DNA of 64,000 nt, from assembly GCF_010500915.1 (NCBI RefSeq), contig NZ_JAAAWP010000001.1:62001-126000 (forward strand), given 5' to 3'. Positions 20,828 through 32,199 of the stretch are shown piece after piece (position 1 is the stretch's first letter; each line of letters begins with the position of its first letter). Source of the stretch: Alteromonas hispanica (GTDB lineage: Bacteria > Pseudomonadota > Gammaproteobacteria > Enterobacterales > Alteromonadaceae). A program made the position numbers and the translations under genes. The notes beneath the pieces are model-generated. The model did not search any database. It had not been told where the DNA came from and worked only from the letters and a program-made list of their open reading frames with translations.

Positions 20828-21961
20828 TTATAAACCTTTTAACGCCACTTCAGCAGGTGTGTAGGTTAGGCCTAGTTCTTCACCTAGTGCGTCGACAACG
20901 GCTTTATAAGTTACTTTACCTTCGTGGGTGTTTAGTCCGTTAAGTAAATGCTTGTCATCAAGCATTGCCTGTACCGGCCCTTTATTTGCCAAGGCTAAAC
21001 CAAAAGGTAGCGTAGCATTGTTTAATGCCATGGTTGAGGTACGTGCCACACCGCCTGGCATGTTCGCAACACAATAGTGAACTACGTCATCAATTACGTA
21101 AACCGGATCTTGATGCGTTGTAGCTTTTGATGTTTCAAAACATCCGCCTTGGTCAATGGCTACATCAACCAATACCGAGCCAGGCTTCATGGCTGCAATT
21201 TGCTCACGATTAAGTAGTTTTGGCGCTGCCGCTCCTGGAATAAGTACTGCACCTACTACAAGGTCAGCTTTTGAAGAATAATGCTCAATTGCATCAACCG
21301 TCGAGTATACGGTTTTCACTTGGCCATTGAAAATATCATCAATCTGGCGAAGACGAGGCAGAGAGCGATCAAGAATAACCACTTCTGCGCCTAAACCAAG
21401 AGCCATTTTTGCAGCATTAGTGCCAACAACACCTCCGCCAATGACAAGCACTTTACCTGGAGCAACACCGGGTACGCCACCAAGTAATGTCCCGCTTCCG
21501 CCGTGGGCTTTTTCTAGGTAATGAGCGCCTGCTTGAACAGACATACGGCCAGCGACTTCACTCATAGGAGCAAGGAGCGGAAGGCCACCGCGATCATCTG
21601 TTACAGTTTCATACGCAATACAGGTTGCGCCTGATTCCACGAGAAGTTTAGTCTGTGTAGGATCGGGTGCTAAGTGCAAATAGGTATAAAGCGTTTGCCC
21701 TTTTCTCAGCATTTTACATTCATTAGGCTGTGGCTCTTTCACTTTAACTATCATTTCTGCTTCTGCGAAGACTTGCTCTGCAGTAGGCGCAATAGTTGCT
21801 CCAGCAGCAACGTACATATCATCTGTGAAGCCAATTGCATCGCCCGCTAACGTTTGTACCAGCACTGAATGCCCGTTACTCGTAAATTCTTTTACTGCAG
21901 CTGGCGTAAGGCCAACACGGTACTCGTGATTTTTTATTTCTTTTGGTACACCAACTAACAT
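20828..21961 (-). CDS. ald: Alanine dehydrogenase
   Basis: 377 residues from [20 protein letters not shown]. The frame continues upstream to 22135, but the ATG at 21961 has AGAGGA at six bases and the family N-terminus. Nucleotide binding is in [14 protein letters not shown], and catalytic Lys and His lie in VKVKEPQ and YTYLHLAPD. It interconverts alanine and pyruvate with NAD. It is divergent from lrp with 158 bases between, so Lrp control of ald is likely, as known in other bacteria. Confidence 0.96.
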   Translation of the reverse strand: MLVGVPKEIKNHEYRVGLTPAAVKEFTSNGHSVLVQTLAGDAIGFTDDMYVAAGATIAPTAEQVFAEAEMIVKVKEPQPNECKMLRKGQTLYTYLHLAPDPTQTKLLVESGATCIAYETVTDDRGGLPLLAPMSEVAGRMSVQAGAHYLEKAHGGSGTLLGGVPGVAPGKVLVIGGGVVGTNAAKMALGLGAEVVILDRSLPRLRQIDDIFNGQVKTVYSTVDAIEHYSSKADLVVGAVLIPGAAAPKLLNREQIAAMKPGSVLVDVAIDQGGCFETSKATTHQDPVYVIDDVVHYCVANMPGGVARTSTMALNNATLPFGLALANKGPVQAMLDDKHLLNGLNTHEGKVTYKAVVDALGEELGLTYTPAEVALKGL

Positions 21962-22119
21962 ACAAGGTCCTCTTTTACTGGTGAGCTCAGTGTGGCTCGA
22001 ACAAATATTTACTGAAAAACTATTTGGCGAGTATACGTGAATAAAAAGCGAACTATGTGCTGAAAAATGCGAGTTTATAGAATATAGTATGGTTAAATCA
22101 GGCTTTAGTAATATTTTAT

Positions 22120-22605
22120 ATGCTAGTAAAAACACCTAAACACCTTGACCGAATAGACAGGAATATTCTTGTTCAGCTCCAGAAAAACGGTCGAATTTCT
22201 AACGTGGAATTGGCGAAAGAAGTGGGGCTAAGTCCTAGCCCATGCCTTGAGCGCGTAAAGCGTCTAGAAAGTCAGGGATATATAAAAGGTTATCACGCTC
22301 TCGTTGATCCTGAGAAATTAGGCGCCGCTATGTTGGTGTTTGTCGAAATAACTCTTACGAAGACATCTGTCGATATCTTTGCAGAATTTTCTGCTGCGGT
22401 GAAGCTTCACGACGATATTCAAGAGTGTCACCTTGTGTCAGGCGATTTTGATTTTCTCTTGAAAGCTAGGGTTGCAGATATGTCGAGTTATCGTAAATTG
22501 TTGGGCGACACTTTGTTGCGTTTACCCGGAGTTAGTGAGTCTCGCACCTATGTGGTGATGGAAGAAGTAAAAAGTACGTCGTCGTTGAGGATTAATTTGA
22601 AGTAA
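22120..22605 (+). CDS. lrp: Leucine-responsive regulatory protein
   Basis: 161 residues. The helix-turn-helix is ISNVELAKEVGLSPSPCLERVKRLE and the RAM effector domain includes IQECHLVSGDFDFLLK. Identity to E. coli Lrp is high by eye over the whole length (DLDRIDRNIL-type start, ETLLRLPGV-type end). This is therefore Lrp itself, not just an AsnC-family member. It lies upstream of ftsK as in E. coli. Confidence 0.95.
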   Translation: MLVKTPKHLDRIDRNILVQLQKNGRISNVELAKEVGLSPSPCLERVKRLESQGYIKGYHALVDPEKLGAAMLVFVEITLTKTSVDIFAEFSAAVKLHDDIQECHLVSGDFDFLLKARVADMSSYRKLLGDTLLRLPGVSESRTYVVMEEVKSTSSLRINLK

Positions 22606-22641
22606 TGAAAGCATGGCTGAAAATGTTGCTTTTGTGGTAGG

Positions 22642-22657
22642 CTGTGCAAAAATACAG
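22642..22657 (+). promoter_or_regulatory. LexA (SOS) box upstream of ftsK
   Basis: CTGTGCAAAAATACAG has the exact CTGT-N8-ACAG LexA pattern, 150 bases before ftsK and 36 after the lrp stop. E. coli ftsK is also SOS-inducible (dinH) from this interval. The site is seen; LexA binding is inferred from the family. Confidence 0.65.
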
Positions 22658-22806
22658 TGCTTGAATATTCGCACGCTTTCAATACCTTACAGAGGCGACT
22701 CAAGCGGTAATAGAGTAGGGAATGCAAGGATCACTACCAATGATACTTGTGCTTAAGGGCATTACATCCTCATTAATGCCACATACATTAAAGGTTTTTC
22801 AGAGTT

Positions 22807-25560
22807 ATGGCGCGATTAACAGGGGTTCAGCGAGTGTGGGAAGCAGGCATGATAGTCGCCTGTGTTTTCGCCTTCTTCTTATTGCTGGCACTAGCATCTT
22901 TTCACCCGGGTGATCCGGGGTGGAGTCAAGCAGGTTTACAACTTGATGTTCATAATTGGGTGGGCGCTACCGGAGCCTGGGTTGCCGATTTGTTATTGTT
23001 CTCCTTTGGATACCTTGCCTACCTGTTGCCATTCGGTGCAGCATTCTTAGGTTGGTTTCTTTTCCAGCATATAAAAGAACTCGATGAGTTCGATTACCTT
23101 ACTATTGGACTTCGCATAATTGGCGGCCTTTTAATGGCCCTAGGCGCAACGGGTATCGCTAGTATTAACTTTGATGATATTTTCAACTTCTCTGCTGGCG
23201 GATTTGTTGGCGACGTTATTAGCTCGGCCTTAGTACCCTATTTTAATACAGCAGGAACCATATTGCTGTTGCTGTGCTTTTTCTGCACTGGGTTTACCTT
23301 ACTAACTGGCATTAGCTGGCTATTTATAATTGATAAAATTGGTGAGAGTACGCTGTGGTTAACCCGTAAAGCGGTAACCGCTCCGCAGCGTGTACTTGCT
23401 CTAGAAATGCCTCGCTTAGCACTTTCAAGCAATGCTAAGACTGGCAATGGTCACTCAGGTGAGCTCGATATTACAACTATGCGTGCTGAGCCTGCGTTTG
23501 AAGCAGACGAAGAGGAAAAGCCATCACCGCGCAAAGAGGGAAGGGGACCAGAGAGACAGTTTGGCGGTAAGGAAAGCGCACCTACAGCGCAAACACCTCC
23601 ATTTTATTCCCATACCGATGAGCCAGATAACGACGAAGAGGAAAGTCTTGGTGAACATGAGGGCGCGAACTCAGAACAAAGTGCACAGCACTCTACAGAA
23701 CCCAAGAAATCAGCATTTTCACTTTCTGGAATGCGCGAGGCTGTAAAAGACAAAGTAGGGCTTGGCTCGTCATCGTCGTATGAAGAGACCAGTACAGCAC
23801 AAACGACAATAGAGAAAACTGAGCCTACATTCAGTGCGTTTGACGAATATGAAGAGTTCGATGCTGATATGCCTTATGCCAGTGACGAGGATGAGCCTGC
23901 ACATCAGCAAGGTCAGAAACAGGCCTTAGATAGCCACGAGGTTAATACCAGTTCAGATGCTAACGTAAATACAAACGTGAACGAAACTGCAGTGCAGCAG
24001 CCGTTTTCACCTGCAGCGGTAGGCGCTAAACCCATAAAACCTAAACCTGTGGTGGATGAGTCTTTAGCTCCAATGCCGTCGTTCGACCTTTTAGAACGAG
24101 CAGACAAGCACGAGAACCCGCTGACACAGGAAGAAATTGACGGCATATCTAGGCTTGTTGAAGAAAAACTAGCCGATTTTAATATTGAAGCCACAGTAGT
24201 GGGTGTGTATCCAGGCCCCGTAATTACCCGATTCGAGCTTGATTTAGCACCTGGGGTGAAAGTAAGTAAGATAACGGGCTTATCGAAAGACCTAGCACGA
24301 GCGATGTCTGCTATTTCGGTGCGTGTTGTAGAAGTTATCCCCGGAAAGTCGGTAATTGGTTTAGAGTTGCCAAATAAACAGCGTGAAATGGTGCGTTTAA
24401 GTGAAGTGATAAGCTGCGATACGTTCCAATCTAACAAGTCGCCACTCACCATGGTGCTTGGCGCTGATATTTCTGGCAAGCCCGTTATTGTAGATTTAGC
24501 AAAAATGCCTCATGTGTTAGTGGCGGGTACGACGGGATCGGGTAAATCGGTAGGCGTTAACGTCATGATTTTGAGCTTGCTGTATAAAAGCACTCCTGAA
24601 GACGTTCGCATGATCATGATTGACCCCAAAATGCTTGAACTGTCTGTGTATGAGGGTATTCCTCATCTACTTTCTGAAGTCGTTACCGATATGAAAGAAG
24701 CCGCCAATGCGCTTCGCTGGTGCGTGGGCGAAATGGAGCGACGCTATCGTCTTATGAGCGCGCTTGGAGTGAGAAACCTCAAGGGCTATAACTTAAAAGT
24801 AGAAGAAGCCAAAGCGAACGGAACTCCGATAAAAGATCCGCTGTGGAAAAGTGAAGAAAGCATGGAAGCGGAAGCTCCTGATTTAGACAAGTTGCCAGCC
24901 ATTGTTGTTGTGGTCGACGAATTCGCCGATATGATGATGATCGTGGGCAAGAAAGTAGAGGAGCTTATCGCTCGAATTGCACAGAAAGCCCGCGCTGCTG
25001 GAATACACCTTATTTTAGCAACACAGCGTCCTTCTGTTGACGTTATTACCGGATTAATAAAAGCCAATATTCCCACGCGTATAGCCTTTCAGGTATCGAG
25101 CAAGATCGACTCACGCACCATATTAGACCAACAGGGCGCCGAAACGCTTCTTGGCATGGGCGATATGTTGTATTTACCGCCGGGAAGCCCCGTGCCAACA
25201 AGGGTTCATGGTGCATTTGTAGACGACCATGAAGTTCATGCTGTTGTTGCAGACTGGCAGAAACGTGGCGAGCCTGAATACATTGATGAAATTCTCAACG
25301 GTGAAGCATCTGCAGAGGTGTTGTTACCGGGCGAGCAGCCGGAAGGCGAAGAGCAAGAGTTTGATGCCTTTTACGATGATGCTGTTGCTTTCGTAACCGA
25401 AACTCGCCGTGCGAGTGTGTCTAGCGTGCAGCGCAAGTTTAGAATTGGTTACAATCGCGCAGCGCGCTTGGTGGAACAAATGGAAGCTAGTGGGGTCGTA
25501 AGTGCACAAGGGCACAACGGAAATCGAGAAGTCATTGCCCCGCCGCCAATCAAGGATTAA
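22807..25560 (+). CDS. ftsK: DNA translocase FtsK
   Basis: 917 residues. The N-terminus has about four membrane helices (to residue ~180) for septum anchoring. A low-complexity acidic/Gln-Ser linker runs to about residue 410. The RecA-like motor has Walker A GTTGSGKS near residue 575, Walker [11 protein letters not shown], and [14 protein letters not shown]. The C-terminal winged-helix gamma domain ([22 protein letters not shown]) reads KOPS sites. It pumps chromosome dimers at the septum for XerCD. The linker is shorter than in E. coli (1329 residues). Confidence 0.97.
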   Translation: MARLTGVQRVWEAGMIVACVFAFFLLLALASFHPGDPGWSQAGLQLDVHNWVGATGAWVADLLLFSFGYLAYLLPFGAAFLGWFLFQHIKELDEFDYLTIGLRIIGGLLMALGATGIASINFDDIFNFSAGGFVGDVISSALVPYFNTAGTILLLLCFFCTGFTLLTGISWLFIIDKIGESTLWLTRKAVTAPQRVLALEMPRLALSSNAKTGNGHSGELDITTMRAEPAFEADEEEKPSPRKEGRGPERQFGGKESAPTAQTPPFYSHTDEPDNDEEESLGEHEGANSEQSAQHSTEPKKSAFSLSGMREAVKDKVGLGSSSSYEETSTAQTTIEKTEPTFSAFDEYEEFDADMPYASDEDEPAHQQGQKQALDSHEVNTSSDANVNTNVNETAVQQPFSPAAVGAKPIKPKPVVDESLAPMPSFDLLERADKHENPLTQEEIDGISRLVEEKLADFNIEATVVGVYPGPVITRFELDLAPGVKVSKITGLSKDLARAMSAISVRVVEVIPGKSVIGLELPNKQREMVRLSEVISCDTFQSNKSPLTMVLGADISGKPVIVDLAKMPHVLVAGTTGSGKSVGVNVMILSLLYKSTPEDVRMIMIDPKMLELSVYEGIPHLLSEVVTDMKEAANALRWCVGEMERRYRLMSALGVRNLKGYNLKVEEAKANGTPIKDPLWKSEESMEAEAPDLDKLPAIVVVVDEFADMMMIVGKKVEELIARIAQKARAAGIHLILATQRPSVDVITGLIKANIPTRIAFQVSSKIDSRTILDQQGAETLLGMGDMLYLPPGSPVPTRVHGAFVDDHEVHAVVADWQKRGEPEYIDEILNGEASAEVLLPGEQPEGEEQEFDAFYDDAVAFVTETRRASVSSVQRKFRIGYNRAARLVEQMEASGVVSAQGHNGNREVIAPPPIKD

Positions 25561-25564
25561 CAAC

Positions 25565-26440
25565 ATGAACTACAGTATGAAACACAACACGAAACACAAC
25601 ACGAAAGGTAGTGCGAAAGGTAGTGCGAAAGGTAGTGCTAAAGAGAATGCAGTAAACGTGTTGCGTAGTGTACTTTTTGTCACATTGGGCTCAACAAGCT
25701 TTGTATTAAACGCTGAGCCAGTGGTGGCTACTGACATTGAGAGTTCAGGTCCTGTAGTTTCTGCGGAAATACAGAGTGCTCAAAAAGCAGCTAATGGCTC
25801 TGAAAGTGTTGCTCATCAAAACATGCATCAGGACATGCATCAAGAGAATGCACAAACAAAGCTCAAAGCATTGCTGAACAACATGCAGCAGTTTCGCGCT
25901 GCATTTAGCCAAACGGTAGTAGATGCACAACAAAATGTTGTTCACGAGGCAGAGGGCGTGCTCACCATGACACGGCCGAACAAACTGCGTTGGGAAACTA
26001 CATTTCCAGACGAAACACTGCTTATAGCCGACGGCGAAGCCGTTTGGAATGTGGACACTTTTGTAGAGCAGGTCACTATTTTATCGCAAGATAATGCCAT
26101 TAAAGACAATCCGATCATGCTGTTAACGTCGAATGATGAGGACACTTGGTCTATGTTCTCAATTAGTCAGCTAGACGACGCGTTAGCCTCAATGTCTAAT
26201 AACACCACCGCTGCAAATTTAAAGAGCTTTCAAATTACGCCTAAGTCGCAAGACGGTCAAATTCTTACGCTCACTATGACATTTAACAGTAGCGATGCAC
26301 TGGCAGCCCTGACCATGCTTGATGCGCAACAGCAGTTAAGTACGCTAATTTTTAGTGATATAGAAACTAAATTTCCGCTAGCCGCTGACACCTTTGAGGT
26401 TGATGTGCCAGAAAGCTTTATTATTGATGACCAACGTTAA
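25565..26440 (+). CDS. lolA: Outer-membrane lipoprotein carrier protein with a repeat-expanded N-terminus
   Basis: 291 residues, long for LolA (about 205). The LolA core begins near residue 95: [40 protein letters not shown], and LIFSDIETK near the end. In front are a basic repeat stretch (KHNT twice, KGSA three times), a hydrophobic signal segment ([15 protein letters not shown]) with a likely cut near residues 45-50, and a linker with a second repeat, MHQ-type. LolA ferries lipoproteins across the periplasm. The start 25565 sits 4 bases after ftsK; a later Met (MKHN, residue 5) is possible, but both retain the repeats. Confidence 0.9.
   Translation: MNYSMKHNTKHNTKGSAKGSAKGSAKENAVNVLRSVLFVTLGSTSFVLNAEPVVATDIESSGPVVSAEIQSAQKAANGSESVAHQNMHQDMHQENAQTKLKALLNNMQQFRAAFSQTVVDAQQNVVHEAEGVLTMTRPNKLRWETTFPDETLLIADGEAVWNVDTFVEQVTILSQDNAIKDNPIMLLTSNDEDTWSMFSISQLDDALASMSNNTTAANLKSFQITPKSQDGQILTLTMTFNSSDALAALTMLDAQQQLSTLIFSDIETKFPLAADTFEVDVPESFIIDDQR
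25580..25639 (+). repeat. 12-bp tandem repeats at the start of lolA
   Basis: Five consecutive 12-base units: AAACACAACACG twice, AAAGGTAGTGCG twice, and AAAGGTAGTGCT once. They encode the KHNT and KGSA repeats of the signal-peptide n-region. The unit length keeps the frame, so copy-number change would lengthen the n-region by four residues per unit. Confidence 0.95.
25814..25849 (+). repeat. Second 12-bp repeat tract inside lolA
   Basis: Units CATCAAAACATG, CATCAGGACATG and the diverged CATCAAGAGAAT encode [12 protein letters not shown] in the linker before the LolA core. Confidence 0.85.
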
Positions 26441-27737
26441 TCAAGCTTTTGCACCTCTGGCCGCCCGCATGCGGCCAACAACCATTGAAGAATACAGTGG
26501 TCAATCTCATCTTCTAGGGCCTGATAAACCGCTGCGTAAAATGCTCGAGGCTGGACATTGCCATTCAATGATTTTGTGGGGCCCGCCGGGCACCGGAAAA
26601 ACCACCCTTGCTGAGCTGATAGCGCATTACACCCAAGCAACGGTGTTACGGATCTCTGCTGTCACCTCTGGGGTAAAAGACATTCGCGCTGCCATGGATA
26701 CCGCGCAAGAGAACGCGCGCTATAACCAGCGAACACTACTGTTTGTAGATGAGGTGCACCGCTTTAATAAAAGTCAGCAAGATGCTTTTTTGCCTTTTGT
26801 TGAATCTGGCGTGGTTACATTTATTGGTGCTACTACTGAAAACCCATCCTTTGAGCTAAACAACGCATTACTATCACGAGTAAGAGTTTACGTACTTAAA
26901 CCGTTAGAAAACGGCGCGCTGGGTGACTTAGTAGAGAGGGCTCTTGTAGATACCGATAAAGGACTTGGCGAGAGAAAACTACACATTGCTGACAACGCTA
27001 AACAAGCATTAATTGATTTAAGCAGCGGTGACGCAAGACGCTTGTTAACATATCTAGAGCTATCTGCTGATTTTACCGACTCTGATGCCATTGCAATTGG
27101 CGACATTGAACAAGCAGTAGGACAGAAAGTAGCAAGTTACGATAATAAAGGCGATACGTTTTACGACCTAATTTCTGCCTTTCACAAGTCGGTAAGAGGC
27201 TCAGATCCCGATGCGGCGCTTTACTGGTATGCTCGTATTTTAGAGGGCGGCGGAGATGCGCTTTATGTAGGTCGACGTTTACTCGCCATTGCTTCTGAAG
27301 ATATTGGCAATGCAGACCCCAGAGCTATGCAGTTGTGCATTAACGCGTGGGACACGTTTCATCGCGTAGGTCCCGCAGAAGGTGAAAGAGCCATAGCGCA
27401 AGCTGCGGTTTACTGCGCATTAGCCGCAAAGAGCAACGCAGTTTATATGGCCTTCAGTGCTGCAAAAGCGCTAGCGAGAAAAACCTCTGACGCGCCAGTG
27501 CCAATACATCTGCGCAATGCACCTACTTCGTTAATGAAAGAGTTAGGCCATGGTGATGGGTATCGATATGCACACAATGAACCCAATGCATTTGCCGCTG
27601 GCGAAACCTATCTGCCCGATGAGATAACAGGCTCACGTTTTTATGAACCAAGCGAGCGTGGCCTTGAAAAAGCCCTCAAAGCAAAAAGAGACTTTCTCGA
27701 TGGATTAAATGCGCAAAGTAGTAATAAACGACAATAG
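26427..27737 (+). CDS. rarA: Replication-associated recombination protein A (AAA+ ATPase)
   Basis: 436 residues from [17 protein letters not shown]; the ATG at 26427 overlaps the end of lolA by 14 bases. Walker [11 protein letters not shown], Walker [12 protein letters not shown], sensor 1 [10 protein letters not shown], and the C-terminal MgsA domain ([20 protein letters not shown]). RarA acts at stalled replication forks. The order lolA-rarA-(crcB)-serS is conserved in gammaproteobacteria. Confidence 0.96.
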   Translation: MTNVNQAFAPLAARMRPTTIEEYSGQSHLLGPDKPLRKMLEAGHCHSMILWGPPGTGKTTLAELIAHYTQATVLRISAVTSGVKDIRAAMDTAQENARYNQRTLLFVDEVHRFNKSQQDAFLPFVESGVVTFIGATTENPSFELNNALLSRVRVYVLKPLENGALGDLVERALVDTDKGLGERKLHIADNAKQALIDLSSGDARRLLTYLELSADFTDSDAIAIGDIEQAVGQKVASYDNKGDTFYDLISAFHKSVRGSDPDAALYWYARILEGGGDALYVGRRLLAIASEDIGNADPRAMQLCINAWDTFHRVGPAEGERAIAQAAVYCALAAKSNAVYMAFSAAKALARKTSDAPVPIHLRNAPTSLMKELGHGDGYRYAHNEPNAFAAGETYLPDEITGSRFYEPSERGLEKALKAKRDFLDGLNAQSSNKRQ

Positions 27738-27803
27738 CGATATGCGCTTTACAAAAAGCGAGCAATAGAAAAACGAATTTTAAAGATTTAAAGGGGTTTT
27801 AGG

Positions 27804-28187
27804 GTGTCAAATGGCTTAGCATTGTACTGCTTTATTGCGGCAGGCGGCGCAACGGGTGCATGTTTACGGTATTTTGTTACCACAACCATAGATTCTTGGT
27901 TTGGAAAAAACATGCCGTTTGGTACACTAACGGTAAATGTTATCGGCTCATTCGCCCTGGCGGTACTCTATGGCTTTATAGAACGTCACGATTTGAGCGA
28001 TTCGCCATACCGCGCGCTCATTGGCGTGGGGCTACTTGGTGCGTTTACAACATTCTCAACGTTTTCTATTGAAACGTTAACCTTGTTAGAAAATGGGCTA
28101 TGGCTGAAAGCCATGGCAAATGTATTTCTTAATGTCGGCGCTTGTTTGTTAGCAGGCTGGCTGGCGATTGAATTTATGAAAGGATAA
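27804..28187 (+). CDS. crcB: Fluoride exporter CrcB/Fluc
   Basis: 127 residues, four membrane helices. Signature motifs GGATGACLRY near the N-terminus, GTLTVNVIGSF in helix 2 and GLLGAFTTFSTFSIE in helix 3 (Phe box and Na+ site). It forms a dimeric fluoride channel. It starts with GTG at 27804 and lies 10 bases before serS. No fluoride riboswitch is obvious in the 66-base upstream gap. Confidence 0.94.
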   Translation: MSNGLALYCFIAAGGATGACLRYFVTTTIDSWFGKNMPFGTLTVNVIGSFALAVLYGFIERHDLSDSPYRALIGVGLLGAFTTFSTFSIETLTLLENGLWLKAMANVFLNVGACLLAGWLAIEFMKG

Positions 28188-28191
28188 GTAG

Positions 28192-29493
<1,302 letters not shown>

Positions 29494-29531
29494 ATTGCTC
29501 TAACTCAACAGTTAACTATTGATATATAAAG

Positions 29532-29563
29532 AAAAGCCTGAGTAAAATATCTCAGGCTTTTTT
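29532..29563 (+). terminator. Rho-independent terminator after serS
   Basis: AAAAGCCTGAG / CTCAGGCTTTT stem, eight-base loop, ending in a run of T. It lies 38 bases after the serS stop. Confidence 0.9.
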
Positions 29564-29600
29564 GTATTCATTTATGAAAGTGGTTACGCATAACGCTTAA

Positions 29601-29881
29601 TTGTGCCGGTTTGTGCTGAGTTGTACGGGATTGTGATAAATATTAAGGCATAAAAATTGCGGCAAAGTATTTAATTCAGTATTTAATTCGCGGTTTTATT
29701 AAAGTGGTATTGTAAATGCCATACACATAAGCAACATAAACCTTATATCCAGATTTTTTCAAAAAAACAATGGTAGTACTAACTGTTAGGCTTCTCACTG
29801 TGGTACCTCACGCTGTGGAGCTTCTGAATGTGGAACCCTTAACTTTGCAGAATATAGTAGAGAATATAGTAGAGAATATAT
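29601..29881. repeat. Intergenic run of four different short tandem repeats
   Basis: The gene-free interval before the SRAP gene holds a 10-base unit four times (TTGTGCCGGT, TTGTGCTGAG, TTGTACGGGA, TTGTGATAAA; 29601-29640), AGTATTTAATTC twice (29666-29689), a 15-base unit with C/ATGTGG phased three times (29798-29842), and AGAATATAGTAG twice plus a partial third copy (29849-29881) that includes the start codon of the next gene. No reading frame of note lies here. Confidence 0.9.
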
Positions 29882-30584
29882 GTGCGGTTTTATACAAAGA
29901 GATACAGGTTCGCCCGCAACAATAGCCTTGCTCAATGAAGTAGGGTTACAAGGCACAATGCCACTGTTTAAAGAGGAAGCCTTACAGGGTGACATTCTCA
30001 ACTTTTATCCTGCCTTTGGCGGCAATGTAGAAAAGCGCATTACCAATCTTATTGTTGATCATTCAAATACAATACATCCAACGTGGTGGTTTGATGCCAA
30101 GATCAATGGCGACAATATAGACCTTGGTAAACGCACCACGTTTAACGCAAGAAACTTGGACAGTTCTTATTGGCAGAAAGCGATTACTAGACGCCGCGGC
30201 ATTGTTGTTGCTACAGCAGTGGGCGAGTCTAACCTGGAGGGAAAGGGTAAATCACATTATTTAATGCGGCCTAAGTCTGGCGCGTTATTATTGGGCGCGG
30301 TTTATCGAGTCTTTAGCAACGGGTGTTTTAGTTGCGCCGTGGTAACCAGACCGCCGAGAGAAGACTTTAGCATGTATCACGAAAAATCGATTCCCTTTTT
30401 CTTACCTCATGACAAAAGCGCGATTAATGCTTGGCTTAGCAATGAAGACAGTTCTTTTGTAAATGATTTACTGGCTAACCCACAAATTTATACAGATTTA
30501 GAAGTGACTAAGGTTAAAACATTTAAACGTGGCGAAGCGATATCTCCGTCGGTTTTATTACCCGCTAGCCAGCCGCATTGTTAG
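29880..30584 (+). CDS. SRAP (YedK/HMCES-like) DNA-protein crosslink protein
   Basis: 234 residues beginning Met-Cys-Gly. In this family Met1 is removed and Cys2 forms a thiazolidine link to abasic sites in single-stranded DNA; this fixes the start at 29880. The other key residues seem conserved: Asn in FNARNLD, Glu in AVGES (place of GFYEW), and His in YHEKSIPFFLP. The usual WGLIPxW and GFYEW aromatic boxes are altered, so it is a divergent branch. The start is embedded in a 12-bp tandem repeat, with no clear Shine-Dalgarno sequence. No LexA box was seen upstream. Confidence 0.8.
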   Translation: MCGFIQRDTGSPATIALLNEVGLQGTMPLFKEEALQGDILNFYPAFGGNVEKRITNLIVDHSNTIHPTWWFDAKINGDNIDLGKRTTFNARNLDSSYWQKAITRRRGIVVATAVGESNLEGKGKSHYLMRPKSGALLLGAVYRVFSNGCFSCAVVTRPPREDFSMYHEKSIPFFLPHDKSAINAWLSNEDSSFVNDLLANPQIYTDLEVTKVKTFKRGEAISPSVLLPASQPHC

Positions 30585-30618
30585 CGATATAATTAGAGGT
30601 TTAGCGAGACATATGTGT

Positions 30619-30978
30619 TTACAAGCAGCGAGCAGGTTTGGGTAATCCTGCTAGCTTTGTGGCCTGCTTAGCAGGGCCTTTTTTAAACAGGCGCTGTAGA
30701 TAACGGCTATTGCCTTTTTCAGGCCCAAATTTATTCGCCATAGCTTTTACTAATGCTCTAATGGCTGGGCTTGTCTCGTATTCCTCATAAAACTCGCGAA
30801 CAAATCGAACCACTTCCCAGTGGGCGTCGGTAAGTTCGATGCTTTCCTCCTTGGCTAACAAGGGCACCATGCCTTCATCCCACAAAGTGTAATCTAGCAA
30901 ATAGCCTGCTTTATCTGTTGGGATCTCTTTTCCATTGTAGGAAAAACTAAATGTTTCTTGTGACATGTCTTTCGCCAT
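30619..30978 (-). CDS. tusE: Sulfur relay protein TusE (DsrC family)
   Basis: 119 residues ending [16 protein letters not shown], with the penultimate cysteine that accepts persulfide from TusBCD and passes it to MnmA for 2-thiouridine at tRNA wobble position 34. A second start Met at residue 5 is possible. It lies 67 bases after tusB in the yccA-tusDCB-tusE cluster. Confidence 0.94.
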   Translation of the reverse strand: MAKDMSQETFSFSYNGKEIPTDKAGYLLDYTLWDEGMVPLLAKEESIELTDAHWEVVRFVREFYEEYETSPAIRALVKAMANKFGPEKGNSRYLQRLFKKGPAKQATKLAGLPKPARCL

Positions 30979-31045
30979 TGTTAATCAGAGTATTTTTCAT
31001 TTGTGACTTGTTCTTCACAGCTGCTTTTAGATACTAAGGCACGCC

Positions 31046-31378
31046 CTAGATAGCAACCCAATGTTGATGCTGCCCTGATAGCGCAGCAAATTCTTCTGCG
31101 CTAATTAAAGCTAGGTGCTTTAAAGGTTTTACACCACGTGATGCTACATCGTCTGCTACTGCGTAAAGTTTAGCAGCACTTGTTTCAATAGACTGCTCTT
31201 TAAAAGCGTGTTCAGTAGTAGCTAAATGATGCTGTGCATATACTCCATCGCCCGAAAACACGATAACCGAGATGTTTTGCTTATCTCCTGAGTCATTCGC
31301 ATCTTCATGGCTTAGTGCTGCATCAATAAACGCGATATCGCTGGCAGTAATTGCTCTTTTAGTTAAATTTATCAGCAT
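31046..31378 (-). CDS. tusB: Sulfur relay protein TusB (DsrH family)
   Basis: 110 residues; the weakest conserved of the three subunits. The DsrH pattern is seen in VIVFSGDGVYA and the C-terminal HWVAI. It forms the TusBCD heterohexamer that moves sulfur from TusA to TusE. Its ATG overlaps the tusC stop by one base (TAATG). Confidence 0.85.
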   Translation of the reverse strand: MLINLTKRAITASDIAFIDAALSHEDANDSGDKQNISVIVFSGDGVYAQHHLATTEHAFKEQSIETSAAKLYAVADDVASRGVKPLKHLALISAEEFAALSGQHQHWVAI

Positions 31379-31746
31379 TAAAATGTCACCACATGATCGG
31401 CTTTTTCAACTAAAGCAACACGTTCGTGCGCTGTCACGAGTTGGGCTTCGAGCTCTTCAATAACTTGTGTGTTCTCAAACAGCGTATGAATTTGAAAGTT
31501 TTCTGCACTGTCTTTGCAAATGTAGCAGTCTTCAATATCGAAAAAAGGCATGGATGCCAGCCGTTTACTGTGGTTTTTAATACCTTTGCTAGATGGAGTT
31601 TTAGTAAGCTGGAGCACACCTTCACCTTCAAACAAAACGATGATGTTATGGCCGTAATTAGTCGCAGCTAAGGTAAAATCTAATCCGTCTTGGCTGATTG
31701 CGCTGCCATAAGGGCTTTGCGTGAATCGAATAAGTATTGTGGCCAT
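31378..31746 (-). CDS. tusC: Sulfur relay protein TusC (DsrF family)
   Basis: 122 residues from MATILIRFTQSPYGSAIS. The frame is open to 31770, but that overlaps tusD, and the ATG at 31746 forms the TAATG coupling seen for its neighbours. The fold pattern YG...EGLD-type start and VLFEGEGVLQL fits DsrF. It is the central subunit of TusBCD. Confidence 0.9.
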   Translation of the reverse strand: MATILIRFTQSPYGSAISQDGLDFTLAATNYGHNIIVLFEGEGVLQLTKTPSSKGIKNHSKRLASMPFFDIEDCYICKDSAENFQIHTLFENTQVIEELEAQLVTAHERVALVEKADHVVTF

Positions 31747-32135
31747 TAAAACTGTACCAGTCTGTCGCAATTATGTAGCTCGGTAAAAAATTCACCCAAT
31801 CCTGCCTGTATAAAAGGGGCAGAAAGGTTAGCTTGGGCTATGCCGTGTTCTTGTGCCTCTTGATCGCTAACAATACCTCGTTTAACCGCCGCTGTAATGC
31901 ACACCAGCAGCTTAACTTCGTGTTGCTCGCTTAAGCGCTTCCAAGCATCTTGGCCGTAAAATTCATCGCCAGTATTAAGCATTAGGTTATTGGTGTGGTA
32001 AACACCGTCGCCGTAAAAGAATAAGTTGTCTACCGTATCACCATTACTGATCACGCCCTGTATAAATTGATACGCGCGAAGAGCGCTGTCGCCTTGAAAA
32101 GGCGATGAGGTAATTAAAACTGAATATTGCGCCAT
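31746..32135 (-). CDS. tusD: Sulfur relay protein TusD (DsrE family)
   Basis: 129 residues from MAQYSVLITSSPFQGDSALRAYQF. The persulfide-carrying cysteine of TusD should be the one in VKLLVCITAAVKRGI. The upstream extension to 32159 is not family-like and would reach the yccA terminator, so 32135 is the start. It is the first gene of tusDCB, each coupled by one-base overlap. Confidence 0.92.
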   Translation of the reverse strand: MAQYSVLITSSPFQGDSALRAYQFIQGVISNGDTVDNLFFYGDGVYHTNNLMLNTGDEFYGQDAWKRLSEQHEVKLLVCITAAVKRGIVSDQEAQEHGIAQANLSAPFIQAGLGEFFTELHNCDRLVQF

Positions 32136-32153
32136 AAAAAGTGTTCCAAACAA

Positions 32154-32177
32154 AAACACCCCGGTTAAGGGGTGTTT
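32154..32177 (-). terminator. Terminator after yccA
   Basis: AAACACCCC / GGGGTGTTT stem with a six-base loop. On the minus strand it is followed by TTGTTT. It lies between yccA and tusD, so tusDCB may depend partly on readthrough. Confidence 0.75.
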
Positions 32178-32199
32178 GTTTATAGCTTAAAACGCTAAA

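Noticed and set aside
21962..22135. 58-residue N-terminal extension of alanine dehydrogenase
   Set aside because: It overlaps the start of lrp and lacks family similarity; the inner ATG has an excellent AGAGGA.
25580..25639. Short regular repeats considered as a CRISPR-like array
   Set aside because: Units are 12 bases with no spacers and lie in frame inside lolA; no cas genes are present in the window.
29795..30001. 68-codon minus-strand frame with repeated IYSLLYSLLYS
   Set aside because: It is the translation of the 12-bp tandem repeat and the antisense of the SRAP gene.
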